64,000 nucleotides of DNA, taken from positions 2,232,001 through 2,296,000 of the forward strand of contig NZ_JACBZY010000001.1 in NCBI RefSeq assembly GCF_013408685.1. Reading direction: 5' to 3'. Shown here in pieces: positions 52,726 through 60,893 of this stretch. Under the pieces are notes generated by a model. It worked only from the letters and a program-made list of their open reading frames with translations, was not told the origin of the DNA and ran no database searches. The translations under genes and the position numbers were made by a program. The first letter of the stretch is position 1; the number at the start of each line of letters is the position of its first letter. This DNA comes from Schumannella luteola. Its GTDB lineage: Bacteria; Actinomycetota; Actinomycetes; Actinomycetales; Microbacteriaceae.

Positions 52726-53804
52726 CCATCGAGACCCGCCCCACCGCCGCCGACACGGCCATCGCCGCCGGCAGCGGCGCCCGCGTCGAGCTGCGCGGGG
52801 TCATCAAGGACTACTCGGGCCACCGCGCGCTCACCGGCGTGAACCTCACGATGGAGCCGGGCGAGTTCATCGCGCTCCTCGGCCCGAGCGGCTGCGGCAA
52901 GACCACGGTGCTGCGCGCCCTCTCGGGCCTCGAGAGCATCACCGAGGGCCGCATCCTCATCGACGGCGTGGATGTCGCGCCGGTTCCGGTGAACAAGCGC
53001 GACATCGGCATGGTGTTCCAGGCCTACTCGCTCTTCCCGCACATGACCGCGCAGCAGAACGTCGAGTACGGGCTGCGGATGCGCAAGGTCGCCGCAGGCG
53101 AGCGGCGTACCCGCGCGGCGGAGGCGCTCGACATGGTCGGCCTCGGCCACCTGGGTGAGCGCTTCGCCCACCAGATGTCCGGCGGCCAGCAGCAGCGCGT
53201 CGCCCTGGCCCGCGCGCTCGTCACTCGCCCCCGCGTGCTGCTGCTCGACGAGCCGCTGTCGGCGCTCGACGCGAAGGTGCGCGTGTCGCTGCGCGACGAG
53301 ATCCGCCGCATCCAGACCGAGCTCGGCATCACGACCCTCTTCGTGACGCACGACCAGGAGGAGGCGCTCGCCGTCGCCGACCGCGTCGCCGTCATGCGCG
53401 AGGGCAACATCGAGCAGATCGGCAGCCCCGAAGACCTGTACACGCGCCCGGCGACCTCGTTCGTGGCGACGTTCGTGGGTCTGAGCAACCCGATCGACGC
53501 GGAGCTCACCGGGTCGACCGTGCGCCTGCTCGGCACCGAGCTGCCGCTGCTCGGAACCGGCCCCGCCGACGGAGCCGTGACCGCCTATGTGCGCCCGGAG
53601 GACATCCGCTTCGCCGAGTCGGGCATCCCCGCGACCGTCGTCGTGTCGAGCTTTCTCGGCTCGCTGCGCCGCACTCAGCTGCGCCTCGACGACGGCACGC
53701 TCGTGCAGGTGCAGCACGACGTCAACACGGTGCCGCAGCCGGGCGAGGTCGTGCACCTGCAGCTCGAGCCGCGCCCGGTGAGCGTGGCGGCGCGCACCGC
53801 CTGA
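52722..53804 (+). CDS. ABC importer ATP-binding protein with TOBE domain
   Basis: The 360-residue ATPase has Walker A GPSGCGKTTVLR, Q-loop MVFQAYSLFPH, signature MSGGQQQRVALARAL, Walker B LLLDEPLSALD and H-loop THDQEEALAVADR. After residue 245 comes a C-terminal TOBE-type domain (VTAYVRPEDIRF, then VQVQHDVNTVPQPGEVVHLQLEP), found in PotA- and FbpC-type subunits and often binding regulators. ATG 52722 overlaps the permease 2 stop. It is the last gene of the importer operon. Confidence 0.92.
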   Translation: MTIETRPTAADTAIAAGSGARVELRGVIKDYSGHRALTGVNLTMEPGEFIALLGPSGCGKTTVLRALSGLESITEGRILIDGVDVAPVPVNKRDIGMVFQAYSLFPHMTAQQNVEYGLRMRKVAAGERRTRAAEALDMVGLGHLGERFAHQMSGGQQQRVALARALVTRPRVLLLDEPLSALDAKVRVSLRDEIRRIQTELGITTLFVTHDQEEALAVADRVAVMREGNIEQIGSPEDLYTRPATSFVATFVGLSNPIDAELTGSTVRLLGTELPLLGTGPADGAVTAYVRPEDIRFAESGIPATVVVSSFLGSLRRTQLRLDDGTLVQVQHDVNTVPQPGEVVHLQLEPRPVSVAARTA

Positions 53805-53934
53805 CCGTCGACCAGCCCGACTCCCGCACGCCTCGGGCGTCGGGTCTCGTCGAGACTGGGCGCCCGCCGCGCGTGCGCACCGAGGCCGCCGTGAGCGGCC
53901 CGGGCGCGCGCCCGATGCGGACCGACGTCGCACC

Positions 53935-53940
53935 TAGACT
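53935..53940 (+). promoter_or_regulatory. -10 box (TAGACT), leaderless AI-2E-family gene
   Basis: TAGACT ends 6 nt before ATG 53947. Confidence 0.65.
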
Positions 53941-53946
53941 CGCGAC

Positions 53947-55107
53947 ATGGCCGTATTCCGCTCGCGTGATGAACGCCGCAACGACGCCCTCCGCCGCGAG
54001 ACCCTCGACTCGGTGAGCCCCGGGATGAGGATCGCCGCGGCCTGGTCGTGGCGCATCCTCGTCGTCGCCGCGGCGCTGGCGCTGTTCGGATTCCTCGTCG
54101 TGCAGCTGCGCATGATCGTGGTGCCGCTGCTCGTCGCGGTCGTGCTCGCCGCACTGCTCGTGCCGTTCAAGAACTGGCTGCAGCGTCACGGCTGGCCCAA
54201 GGCGCTCGCCGTCGCGGTCAGCGAGATCGGCGTGATCGCGGTCATCGGCGGCCTGCTCACCCTCGTCGTGCTGCAGATCCGCTCGGGGTATCCGGCGCTC
54301 GAGAAGCGCACCAAGTCGCAGTACGACGCGCTCACCGACTGGTTGCACGGGCCGCCGTTCAACCTCAGCGACAAGGACATCGCCGGCTACATCGACCAGG
54401 CGTGGAAGGCGATCCAGGCCGACTCCTCGAATCTGCTCTCCGGAGCCCTCGACGTCGGCTCGACGGCCGGGCACTTCCTCGCCGGCGTGCTCATCGTGCT
54501 GTTCTCGACCCTGTTCGTCCTGATCGACGGCGGTCGCATCTTCGCCTGGCTCGTGCGGCTGTTCCCGAAGAAGGCGCGCGACGCCGTCCGCGGCGCCGGA
54601 CAGGCCGGCTGGCTGACCCTGACCCGCTTCGTGAAGGTGCAGATCTTCGTCGCCTTCGTGGATGCGGTGGGCATCGGCCTCGGCGCCTGGATCCTCGGCC
54701 TGTTCTACGGCGGCTTCCCGCTCGTGATCCCGATCGCCGTCGCCGTGTTCCTCGGCTCCTTCATCCCGGTGGTCGGCGCCGTGGTCTCCGGCGTGCTGGC
54801 GGTGTTCGTCGCCCTCGTGTTCCTCGGACCGTTCCCGGCGATCCTGATGCTCGCGATCGTCATCCTCGTGCAGCAGATCGAGGGGCACGTGCTGCAGCCC
54901 TTCGTCATGGGAACCGCGGTCAAGGTGCACCCGCTGGCGGTCGTGCTCGGCGTCGCCGCGGGCGGCTTCATCGCGGGAATCCCCGGTGCGTTCTTCGCCG
55001 TTCCGCTGATCGCGACGCTCAACGTCATGATCGGGTACGTGGCCAGAGGAGAATGGCGCACGAACCCGCACCCCGAACTGAGAGACGTGACCACGGATGT
55101 CCGATAG
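53947..55107 (+). CDS. AI-2E-family transporter (PerM/YdiK-like)
   Basis: The 386-residue membrane protein has about seven or eight helices: two before residue 60, then a long soluble loop (about 100-165), and the conserved ending GFPLVIPIAVAVFLGSFIPVVGAVVSG, QQIEGHVLQPFVMG and HPLAVVLGVAAGGFIAGIPGAFFAVP. These are the AI-2E exporter family marks; true substrates vary and the AI-2 role was shown only in a few members. ilvA starts 11 nt before its stop, so the two are co-translated. Confidence 0.9.
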   Translation: MAVFRSRDERRNDALRRETLDSVSPGMRIAAAWSWRILVVAAALALFGFLVVQLRMIVVPLLVAVVLAALLVPFKNWLQRHGWPKALAVAVSEIGVIAVIGGLLTLVVLQIRSGYPALEKRTKSQYDALTDWLHGPPFNLSDKDIAGYIDQAWKAIQADSSNLLSGALDVGSTAGHFLAGVLIVLFSTLFVLIDGGRIFAWLVRLFPKKARDAVRGAGQAGWLTLTRFVKVQIFVAFVDAVGIGLGAWILGLFYGGFPLVIPIAVAVFLGSFIPVVGAVVSGVLAVFVALVFLGPFPAILMLAIVILVQQIEGHVLQPFVMGTAVKVHPLAVVLGVAAGGFIAGIPGAFFAVPLIATLNVMIGYVARGEWRTNPHPELRDVTTDVR

Positions 55108-56371
55108 CCGCGCCGCCGTCGACCCCGCAGCGGCCGTGCCGCTGCCCGGCCCCACCCTCGTCGACATCCGCGCGGCCCGCGAGCGTCTCGCCGGGGTCGT
55201 CGAGACGACGCCGATCCAGGGCTCGCGGTTCCTCGACGATCTGCTCGGCGTGAAGGTGCGGCTCAAGGCCGAGAACCTGCAGCGCACCGGCTCGTACAAG
55301 ATCCGCGGCGCCTTCAACCGCCTCTCGCAGCTCTCGCCCGAGGAACGCGATCGCGGCGTCGTCGCCGCCTCGGCCGGCAACCACGCGCAGGGGGTCGCCC
55401 TCGCCGCCCGCGAGCTCGGCATCAAGGCCACGATCTTCATGCCGATCGGTGTCGCCCTGCCCAAGCTGCAGGCCACCCGCGGCTACGGCGCCGATGTCGT
55501 GCTGCACGGCCACGTCGTCGACGAGACGCTCGCCGCTGCCGCCGAGTTCGCCGAGCGCACCGGCGCGGTCATCATCCCGCCCTTCGACCACCCGGATGTC
55601 GTGGCCGGCCAGGGCACGCTCGCCTACGAGATCCTCGAGCAGGTGCCCGACGTCGCCAACGTGGTCGTGCCGATCGGCGGCGGCGGGCTCATCGCCGGCG
55701 TCGCGACCGCCTTCGCGCAGCTGGAGCCCGAGATCGGACGCCGCGTGCGCGTGATCGGCGTGCAGGCCGCGAACGCCGCCGCCTACCCGCCCTCGCTGTC
55801 AGCGGGGGAGCCGGTGACGATCATCACCTCGCCGACCATCGCCGACGGCATCCACGTCGCGCGCCCGGGGCGTCTCAACTTCGACCTCGTGCAGCGCACC
55901 GTCGACACGGTCGTGACGGTCGACGACGACGACACCGCTCGGGCGCTGCTGGTGCTGCTCGAACGCGCCAAGCTCGTCGTCGAGCCGGCCGGAGCTGTCG
56001 GCGTCGGCGCCGCGCTCTCCGGCGCGCTGCGCGGCATCGAGGGAACCACCGTGTTCCTGCTCAGCGGCGGCAACATCGACCCGATGGTCATGGAGCGCGT
56101 GATCGGCCGCGGTCTCGCCGCCTCGGCCCGCTACCTCAAGGTGCGCATCCCGCTGCCCGACCGCCCCGGCCAGCTCTCGACCATCTCGGCCCTCATCGCC
56201 GAAGCGAACGCGAACGTGGTCGAGGTGCTGCACACGCGGCACGGACTCGGCCTTCAGATCAGCGAGGTCTCGATCGAGATCCACATGGAGACCCGCGGGC
56301 AGGAGCACGCCGAGCAGGTTCTGCAGACCCTGCGCGAGGCCGGCTACCGGCCCTACGTCGAGAACGCCTGA
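55097..56371 (+). CDS. ilvA: Threonine ammonia-lyase (threonine dehydratase)
   Basis: The 424-residue PLP enzyme converts threonine to 2-oxobutanoate and ammonia, the first step to isoleucine, or serves threonine catabolism. The PLP Lys is in TGSYKIRGA (about residue 70), with SAGNHAQGVA and PIGGGGLIAG. A single ACT-type domain (ARYLKVRIPLPDRPGQLSTISALIAEANANV) ends the protein, which is more like the catabolic or one-ACT enzymes than the two-ACT biosynthetic IlvA. It overlaps the upstream gene by 11 nt and ends in a bidirectional terminator. Confidence 0.95.
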   Translation: MSDSRAAVDPAAAVPLPGPTLVDIRAARERLAGVVETTPIQGSRFLDDLLGVKVRLKAENLQRTGSYKIRGAFNRLSQLSPEERDRGVVAASAGNHAQGVALAARELGIKATIFMPIGVALPKLQATRGYGADVVLHGHVVDETLAAAAEFAERTGAVIIPPFDHPDVVAGQGTLAYEILEQVPDVANVVVPIGGGGLIAGVATAFAQLEPEIGRRVRVIGVQAANAAAYPPSLSAGEPVTIITSPTIADGIHVARPGRLNFDLVQRTVDTVVTVDDDDTARALLVLLERAKLVVEPAGAVGVGAALSGALRGIEGTTVFLLSGGNIDPMVMERVIGRGLAASARYLKVRIPLPDRPGQLSTISALIAEANANVVEVLHTRHGLGLQISEVSIEIHMETRGQEHAEQVLQTLREAGYRPYVENA

Positions 56372-56392
56372 GCGCGCACCTCGCTTCAGCGT

Positions 56393-56438
56393 GAACGCGA
56401 ACGGCGGCCATCCTCTCGGATGACCGCCGTTCGCGTTC
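56393..56438. terminator. Bidirectional terminator between ilvA and greA
   Basis: GAACGCGAACGGCGG pairs with CCGCCGTTCGCGTTC, with CATCC/GGATG and a TCTC loop inside. Very stable. Confidence 0.88.
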
Positions 56439-56460
56439 GCGCGGGATGCCCCGCGGAGGC

Positions 56461-56952
56461 TCAGCCCCGGTAGGTCTCGACGTCGACGATCTCGACGCTG
56501 ATCTCGCGGCCGTTCGGCGCGGTGTAGCTGGCCTTGTCGCCGATCTTGAGGCCGAGGATGGCCTGGCCCAGGGCGCTGGTCTGCGGGTAGACATCGAGGT
56601 CGGCGCCGTCGTCGGCGATCTCGCGGCTGCCGAGCAGGAACTTCGACTCGTCGCCGGCGATCTTCGCGGTCACGACGGTGCCGTTCTCCACGACGCCGTG
56701 GCTCTCCGGCGCGTCGCCGACGGTCGCATCCTTCAGCAGCGCCGTCAGCGAGCGGATGCGCGCCTCGATCTTGCCCTGCTCGTCCTTGGCGGCGTGGTAG
56801 CCGCCGTTCTCCTTGAGATCGCCTTCCTCGCGCGCCGCCTCGATCTTCTTGGCGATGTCGGAGCGGGCGGGGCCGCTGAGCTCAGCGAGCTCGGCGGAGA
56901 GACGGTCGTAGGCCTCCTGGGTGAGCCAGGTGGTCGGAGCCGTGTCGGTCAT
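56461..56952 (-). CDS. greA: Transcription elongation factor GreA
   Basis: The 163-residue protein has the long N-terminal coiled coil (WLTQEAYDRLSAELAELSG to about residue 75, with AREEGDLKENGGYHAAKDEQ carrying the acidic tip residues) and a C-terminal FKBP-like domain. GreA enters the RNA polymerase secondary channel and triggers cleavage of backtracked transcripts. Length is typical. AAGGAG lies before ATG 56952. Shared terminator with ilvA at its 3' end. Confidence 0.96.
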   Translation of the reverse strand: MTDTAPTTWLTQEAYDRLSAELAELSGPARSDIAKKIEAAREEGDLKENGGYHAAKDEQGKIEARIRSLTALLKDATVGDAPESHGVVENGTVVTAKIAGDESKFLLGSREIADDGADLDVYPQTSALGQAILGLKIGDKASYTAPNGREISVEIVDVETYRG

Positions 56953-57019
56953 AGGAGTACTCCTTGCGGTACCGGGGTGTCGGGTCTGCGCCGAGCGCGG
57001 AACACCCCTGACAAAACCA

Positions 57020-57046
57020 AGAGACCGGCCGAGCGGGCCGGTCTCT
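57020..57046 (-). terminator. Intrinsic terminator after the DUF4307 gene
   Basis: AGAGACCGGCC pairs with GGCCGGTCTCT. On the minus strand the tail TTGGTTTTG follows, which is T-rich, as in a canonical Rho-independent terminator. Confidence 0.82.
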
Positions 57047-57060
57047 GAATTCGCGTCAGT

Positions 57061-57474
57061 CTAGGAGAGCCAGCAGCGGTTGATCAAGCCCGTCACAGCC
57101 CGCTCGGAGGTGCGAACGGTCTCGCTGAACTGCCGCACCGCCTCGCCGCTCGCGGGCAGGTGGACGATCTTCCAGCCGACGATTCCGTGGTTGTCGTTCT
57201 GCGCCTCGACCGCGCAGCTGACCTCGGTGTTCACCGGCGCGGCCAGTGACCAGCGCACGGTCGTCGTGGTCGCAGTCGTGTCGTGGCCGAGATCGGTGGC
57301 CTCGAGCTGGGCCTTCGCGCCGAGCACGCCCGTCCAGAGCACCCAGCCGACGACGAGCGCGACGAGCACGACCGAGCCGACGATGGCGAGGATGCGGCGG
57401 TTGACCCGACGGTTCGGGCTGCGGCCGTACCGCGCGTCGAGTGCCGCGGCGGTTGCGCCCTGCTCCGTGCTCAC
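57061..57474 (-). CDS. DUF4307 membrane protein
   Basis: The 137-residue protein has a basic N-terminal cytosolic segment (ALDARYGRSPNRRVNRRI), one membrane helix (about residues 28-50) and an external beta-rich domain ending in the conserved Cys pair CAVEAQN...INRCWLS. It is DUF4307, a single-pass family found in actinobacteria next to greA and ilvA; its function is unknown. GTG 57474 follows CGGAG by 8 nt. A divergent small gene starts 63 bp away. The terminator is clear. Confidence 0.87.
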   Translation of the reverse strand: MSTEQGATAAALDARYGRSPNRRVNRRILAIVGSVVLVALVVGWVLWTGVLGAKAQLEATDLGHDTTATTTTVRWSLAAPVNTEVSCAVEAQNDNHGIVGWKIVHLPASGEAVRQFSETVRTSERAVTGLINRCWLS

Positions 57475-57537
57475 GTCCAACTCCGTCCGACTACGCTGGA
57501 ACCAGGTTATTCGTTCGGCTCGAGGGGAACATCCACG

Positions 57538-57837
57538 GTGCACCTGCCTCTGCTCACGGCGGTCGCGCCCTCACCGTCCCCGTCAGGACCGCCGGATGTG
57601 CTGGTCACCCCGGGACCGTGGGGATTCATCGCGATCGCGGGCATCGCGATCGCCGCGATCCTGCTGATCCTCGACATGGTGCGGCGCACGCGACGCCTGC
57701 GCTACCGCGTCGAGATCCGCGAGAAGCTCGAGGCCGAGCGCGCCGCTGCCGCGGGCGAGGGAGTCGACCCCGATCGCGCAGACGGCCACGATCACGGCCT
57801 GCTCGGGGACGACGACCCGCGACGCGCGCACGAATAG
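57538..57837 (+). CDS. Small single-pass membrane protein
   Basis: The 99-residue protein has a short Pro/Ser-rich N-terminus, one membrane helix (about residues 27-47, WGFIAIAGIAIAAILLILDMV) and a charged cytosolic tail with RIRTRRLRYRVE-like basic start and HDHGLLGDDDPRRAHE at its end. No family recognised with certainty; it is often beside DUF4307 in relatives. GTG 57538 has GAGGGGAA 9-16 nt upstream. It shares a short promoter region with the divergent DUF4307 gene. Confidence 0.75.
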   Translation: MHLPLLTAVAPSPSPSGPPDVLVTPGPWGFIAIAGIAIAAILLILDMVRRTRRLRYRVEIREKLEAERAAAAGEGVDPDRADGHDHGLLGDDDPRRAHE

Positions 57838-57946
57838 TCCGCCGCGCGCTGACTAGCGCGCACTGCGTGCGGCCGGGATGGGCATGCCGTTCGGCTCAGC
57901 GGATCTCGGCTGTGGACAACTTCCCCGCGGAGCAGACCCTGTGCTC

Positions 57947-57952
57947 TACCGT
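57947..57952 (+). promoter_or_regulatory. -10 box (TACCGT), leaderless lipoprotein gene
   Basis: TACCGT ends 6 nt before ATG 57959. Confidence 0.6.
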
Positions 57953-57958
57953 CGGAGC

Positions 57959-58504
57959 ATGCCCCGTCGCCGCGCCCCGCTGCTGATCGCGCTCGCGACG
58001 GCCGCCGCCTTGGCGGTGTCGCTGACCGGATGCGTCGGCGGTGGAGGGGATGCTCCCTCGCCGAAACCGACCGCGTCGAAGAGCGCACTGTTCTCGTCGG
58101 ACGAAGAGGCGCTGAAGGCCGCCGAGAAGGCGTACCAGGCGTACCTCGACGTGGCGAACGAGCTTGGGCAAGGTGGCTGGAAGGACACGAGCAAGCTCGC
58201 GGATGTCGCGGCAGGGCAAGTTCTTGAATCAGAACTAGACGGAGCTTTGGAGTTCGCGGCCAAGGGTTATGTCCAGTCTGGCGCCAGCACGATGGACTCA
58301 ATGCGGATTCAGTCCAGCGGGTCTGAGGTTGCGGCTTACGTCTGCCGTGATGTCTCAACGACGGACGTGATCGGTCCGGACGGCGTCTCGATTGTTAGAG
58401 CCGACAGGCTCACGCGCCTCCCGCTTCAGGTGGTCTTCGAGGAAACTCGTGACGGTCTTCGTTTAACCGAAAGCAAGACATGGTCTGGCAAAGACTTCTG
58501 CTAG
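57959..58504 (+). CDS. Uncharacterised lipoprotein
   Basis: The 181-residue protein has a lipoprotein signal with lipobox SLTGC (Cys about residue 25), then a Gly/Pro/Ser spacer and a globular region (EEALKAAEKAYQAYLDVANEL; SEVAAYVCRDVSTTDV) resembling the NTF2-like extracytoplasmic proteins of actinobacteria. GC content falls sharply after about 58205, and codon 169 (58463-58465) is TTA, very rare in such genomes. The next gene starts inside it, so they are co-expressed. Function unknown. Confidence 0.75.
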   Translation: MPRRRAPLLIALATAAALAVSLTGCVGGGGDAPSPKPTASKSALFSSDEEALKAAEKAYQAYLDVANELGQGGWKDTSKLADVAAGQVLESELDGALEFAAKGYVQSGASTMDSMRIQSSGSEVAAYVCRDVSTTDVIGPDGVSIVRADRLTRLPLQVVFEETRDGLRLTESKTWSGKDFC

Positions 58505-59301
58505 CCGTGGCCCTTGTAAGCGCGGCGATGGTCGCGCCGGCCGTTTCTGCCTCCGCCTCCGACACCGGCTGTGTATCGCAGGGAGCCCTCGTGGGTAGCT
58601 GCGTCAACGATGACGGCGTAGCCCTCGGAGCTACCAGACCCGGGGCTGGCGGGCCCAGTCGAAATCAGACCCCCGGGAGCAGCGACAGAGGGGGATCTGG
58701 CGGCGGTGGGACGACGAGTGGAGGCGGTGGGGGAGCACCCGCTTTGCCCGCTTGCCAGGACCAGCTCTGCGACTCGCTCGCGCTCGAGGCGGCGAACGGC
58801 GGACCGATCACGGTCAGCGATATCGCCACGTTCATCCCGCAGAAGCCGACGGCGCGCACCGAGCCGAACGGCTGGGGAGTGCGCGGGCTCGACACGAACT
58901 TCGTGGGATCCGCATCCACTCACACCGTGACCGGCACGCTGCTCGGCGCGACCGCGCAGGTGCGCTTCGCGCCCACGGGCTACCGCTTCGACTACGGCGA
59001 CGGCAGCGAGGTGCGGGCGACGAAGACGGGTGGCGCGACCTGGGCGAAGCAGGGGCTGCGCGCCTTCGATCCGACGCCGACCAGTCACGTCTACCGGGCC
59101 AAGGGCACGTTCACGGCGACCGTCTCGGTCGTCTACCGCGCCGAGTACTGGGTCGACGGCATGCCCGACTGGGTCGCCGTGCAGGGCACGCTGACGATCG
59201 CCGCCGACGCACCCCTGAGCATCCGCATCGCCGACGCGAAGACCGTGCTCGTCGACAAGGACTGCCGGCAGAACCCGACCGGCCCCGGCTGCGGTCCCTG
59301 A
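58480..59301 (+). CDS. Secreted protein with PKD-like domain
   Basis: The 273-residue protein has a signal peptide (about residues 1-26), a Gly/Ser-rich linker (about 55-90) and a C-terminal region with GYRFDYGDGSEVRATKTGG and SHVYRAKGTFTATVSVVYRAEYW, the FDYGDG and HVY motifs of PKD/Ig-like domains. Cys pairs (PACQDQLCDS and near the end DKDCRQNPTGPGCGP) suggest disulfides. ATG 58480 lies 25 nt inside the lipoprotein gene in another frame. The first 180 bp share the lower GC of the upstream gene. Possibly binds a surface ligand; target unknown. Confidence 0.8.
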   Translation: MVWQRLLLAVALVSAAMVAPAVSASASDTGCVSQGALVGSCVNDDGVALGATRPGAGGPSRNQTPGSSDRGGSGGGGTTSGGGGGAPALPACQDQLCDSLALEAANGGPITVSDIATFIPQKPTARTEPNGWGVRGLDTNFVGSASTHTVTGTLLGATAQVRFAPTGYRFDYGDGSEVRATKTGGATWAKQGLRAFDPTPTSHVYRAKGTFTATVSVVYRAEYWVDGMPDWVAVQGTLTIAADAPLSIRIADAKTVLVDKDCRQNPTGPGCGP

Positions 59302-59328
59302 CGCCGGAAGGTGCGTGAAACGCCGCGC

Positions 59329-60045
59329 CTACAGCGCCGGCGGGTTGATCGTGATGAGCAGGATCCCCGCCCACTGGCACAGGAACGCGATCACCGTGCA
59401 GCTGTGGAACATCTCGTGGAAGCCGAAGACGCCCGGCACCGGGTTCGGCCGCTTCGTGCCGTAGAAGATCGCGCCCGTCGTGTAGGCGGCGCCGCCGACG
59501 AGGATCAGCACCATCGTCGCCACGTTCGCGTTCACCAGATCGACGACGTAGAGCATGGCCGCCCATCCGAGCGCCAGGTACAGCGGCACGTACAGCCAGC
59601 GCGGCGCACTCAGCCAGAAGATGCGGAAGCCGATGCCGAGCAGCGCGCCGCCCCACACGATCGACAGCAGCACCACCGCCTTGCCGGTGGGCAGACAGCA
59701 CACCGCGATCGGCGTGTAGGTGCCGGCGATCAGCAGGAAGATGTTCGAGTGATCCAGGCGCCGGAACAGCGCCTTCACCTTCGGGCTCCAGTTGATGCGG
59801 TGATACGTCGCGCTGATGCCGAACAACAGCAGCGACGAGAGCATGAACACCGCGGCGGCGGCACGAGCCGCCGTATTGGCGGCGACGAGCATCAGCACGA
59901 TTCCCAGCACGATCGCCAGCGGGAAGGTCGCCAGGTGGATCCAGCCGCGCCACGTCGGCTTCACGTCGCCAGCGGCCGGCGGGTGCTCGATGGCGTCGGC
60001 GACCAGGGGGATGTGGTCGCGCTCGAGGTCGGCCGGTGGCGTCAT
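59329..60045 (-). CDS. Hemolysin III family (PAQR-type) membrane protein
   Basis: The 238-residue protein has seven membrane helices with PAQR/HlyIII motifs: FGISATYHRINWSPKVKALFRRLDHSNIFLLIAGTYTPI (His and Asp of the putative zinc site) and the later FGFHEMFHSCTVI with two His residues. Members of this family are predicted membrane hydrolases or lipid-related; bacterial haemolysis is shown only for one. A TAGTAT box 6 nt before ATG 60045 gives a leaderless start. It is divergent from uppS. Confidence 0.9.
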   Translation of the reverse strand: MTPPADLERDHIPLVADAIEHPPAAGDVKPTWRGWIHLATFPLAIVLGIVLMLVAANTAARAAAAVFMLSSLLLFGISATYHRINWSPKVKALFRRLDHSNIFLLIAGTYTPIAVCCLPTGKAVVLLSIVWGGALLGIGFRIFWLSAPRWLYVPLYLALGWAAMLYVVDLVNANVATMVLILVGGAAYTTGAIFYGTKRPNPVPGVFGFHEMFHSCTVIAFLCQWAGILLITINPPAL

Positions 60046-60051
60046 GGCCCG

Positions 60052-60057
60052 ATACTA
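60052..60057 (-). promoter_or_regulatory. -10 box (TAGTAT), leaderless HlyIII-family gene
   Basis: On the minus strand, TAGTAT ends 6 nt before ATG 60045. Confidence 0.65.
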
Positions 60058-60095
60058 GGCCCGCGCCACCCAGCGGCTCTGAGTGAACGGTGGAC

Positions 60096-60101
60096 TAGCG
60101 T
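60096..60101 (+). promoter_or_regulatory. -10 box (TAGCGT), leaderless uppS
   Basis: TAGCGT ends 6 nt before GTG 60108. Confidence 0.65.
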
Positions 60102-60107
60102 TGGCGC

Positions 60108-60893
60108 GTGAGTGAGCGGCGCGAGACCGGGGGCAGCGGACTGCTCTACGGGCTGTACCAGTCCCGGCTGCGGCGGGGGCTGCAAGGGCGGCAGCTGCCG
60201 CAGCACGTCGCCATGATCATCGACGGCAACCGCCGCTGGGCACGACTCCGCGCCCTCGAGACGGCTGCGCACGGCCACCGCGCCGGCGCCGCGAAGATGC
60301 ACGAGTTCCTGCGCTGGTGCGACGACCTCGGCATCCGCGTCGTCACGCTCTACCTGCTGTCGACCGACAACCTGAAGAGCCGGCAGAGCGCCGAGCTCGA
60401 CCAGCTCGTCGACATCATCGCCGGCCTCGCCGACGACATCTCGCGCGAGCCCACCTGGAAGGTGCAGCACGTCGGCGCCTCCGACGGGCTGCCCGATTCG
60501 CTCGTCGAGTCGCTGCAGCAGGCCGAGCAGCGTACCGCCGACCACACCGGGCTGCACGTCAATCTCGCCGTCGGCTACGGCGGCCGCCGCGAGATCGCGG
60601 ACGCCATGCGCAGCATCGTCGAGAAGCACAACGCCGGCGGCGGCACCCTCGACGACCTCGCCGGGCTGCTGACCCCCGAGACGATCGGCGAGCACCTCTA
60701 CACGCAGGGGCAGCCCGACCCCGACCTCATCATCCGCACGAGCGGCGAGCAGCGCCTCAGCGACTTCATGCTCTGGCAGAGCGCCCACAGCGAGTTCTAC
60801 TTCGTCGAGGCGCTCGGCCCCGACCTGCGCGAGGTCGACTTCCTGCGCGCCGTGCGCGACTACGCCAGCCGACACCGGAGGTTCGGACAGTGA
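60108..60893 (+). CDS. uppS: Isoprenyl (polyprenyl) diphosphate synthase, cis-type
   Basis: The 261-residue enzyme extends an allylic diphosphate with isopentenyl units in cis, making the lipid carrier for wall polymers. Motifs: HVAMIIDGNRRWAR (catalytic Asp), GHRAGAAKMHEFLRWC, LYLLSTDNLKSR, VNLAVGYGGRREI, and DPDLIIRTSGEQRLSDFMLWQSAHSEFYF. Actinobacteria often have two such enzymes (short and long chain); this could be either. GTG 60108 fits a leaderless start. An aminotransferase gene overlaps its stop. Confidence 0.95.
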   Translation: MSERRETGGSGLLYGLYQSRLRRGLQGRQLPQHVAMIIDGNRRWARLRALETAAHGHRAGAAKMHEFLRWCDDLGIRVVTLYLLSTDNLKSRQSAELDQLVDIIAGLADDISREPTWKVQHVGASDGLPDSLVESLQQAEQRTADHTGLHVNLAVGYGGRREIADAMRSIVEKHNAGGGTLDDLAGLLTPETIGEHLYTQGQPDPDLIIRTSGEQRLSDFMLWQSAHSEFYFVEALGPDLREVDFLRAVRDYASRHRRFGQ

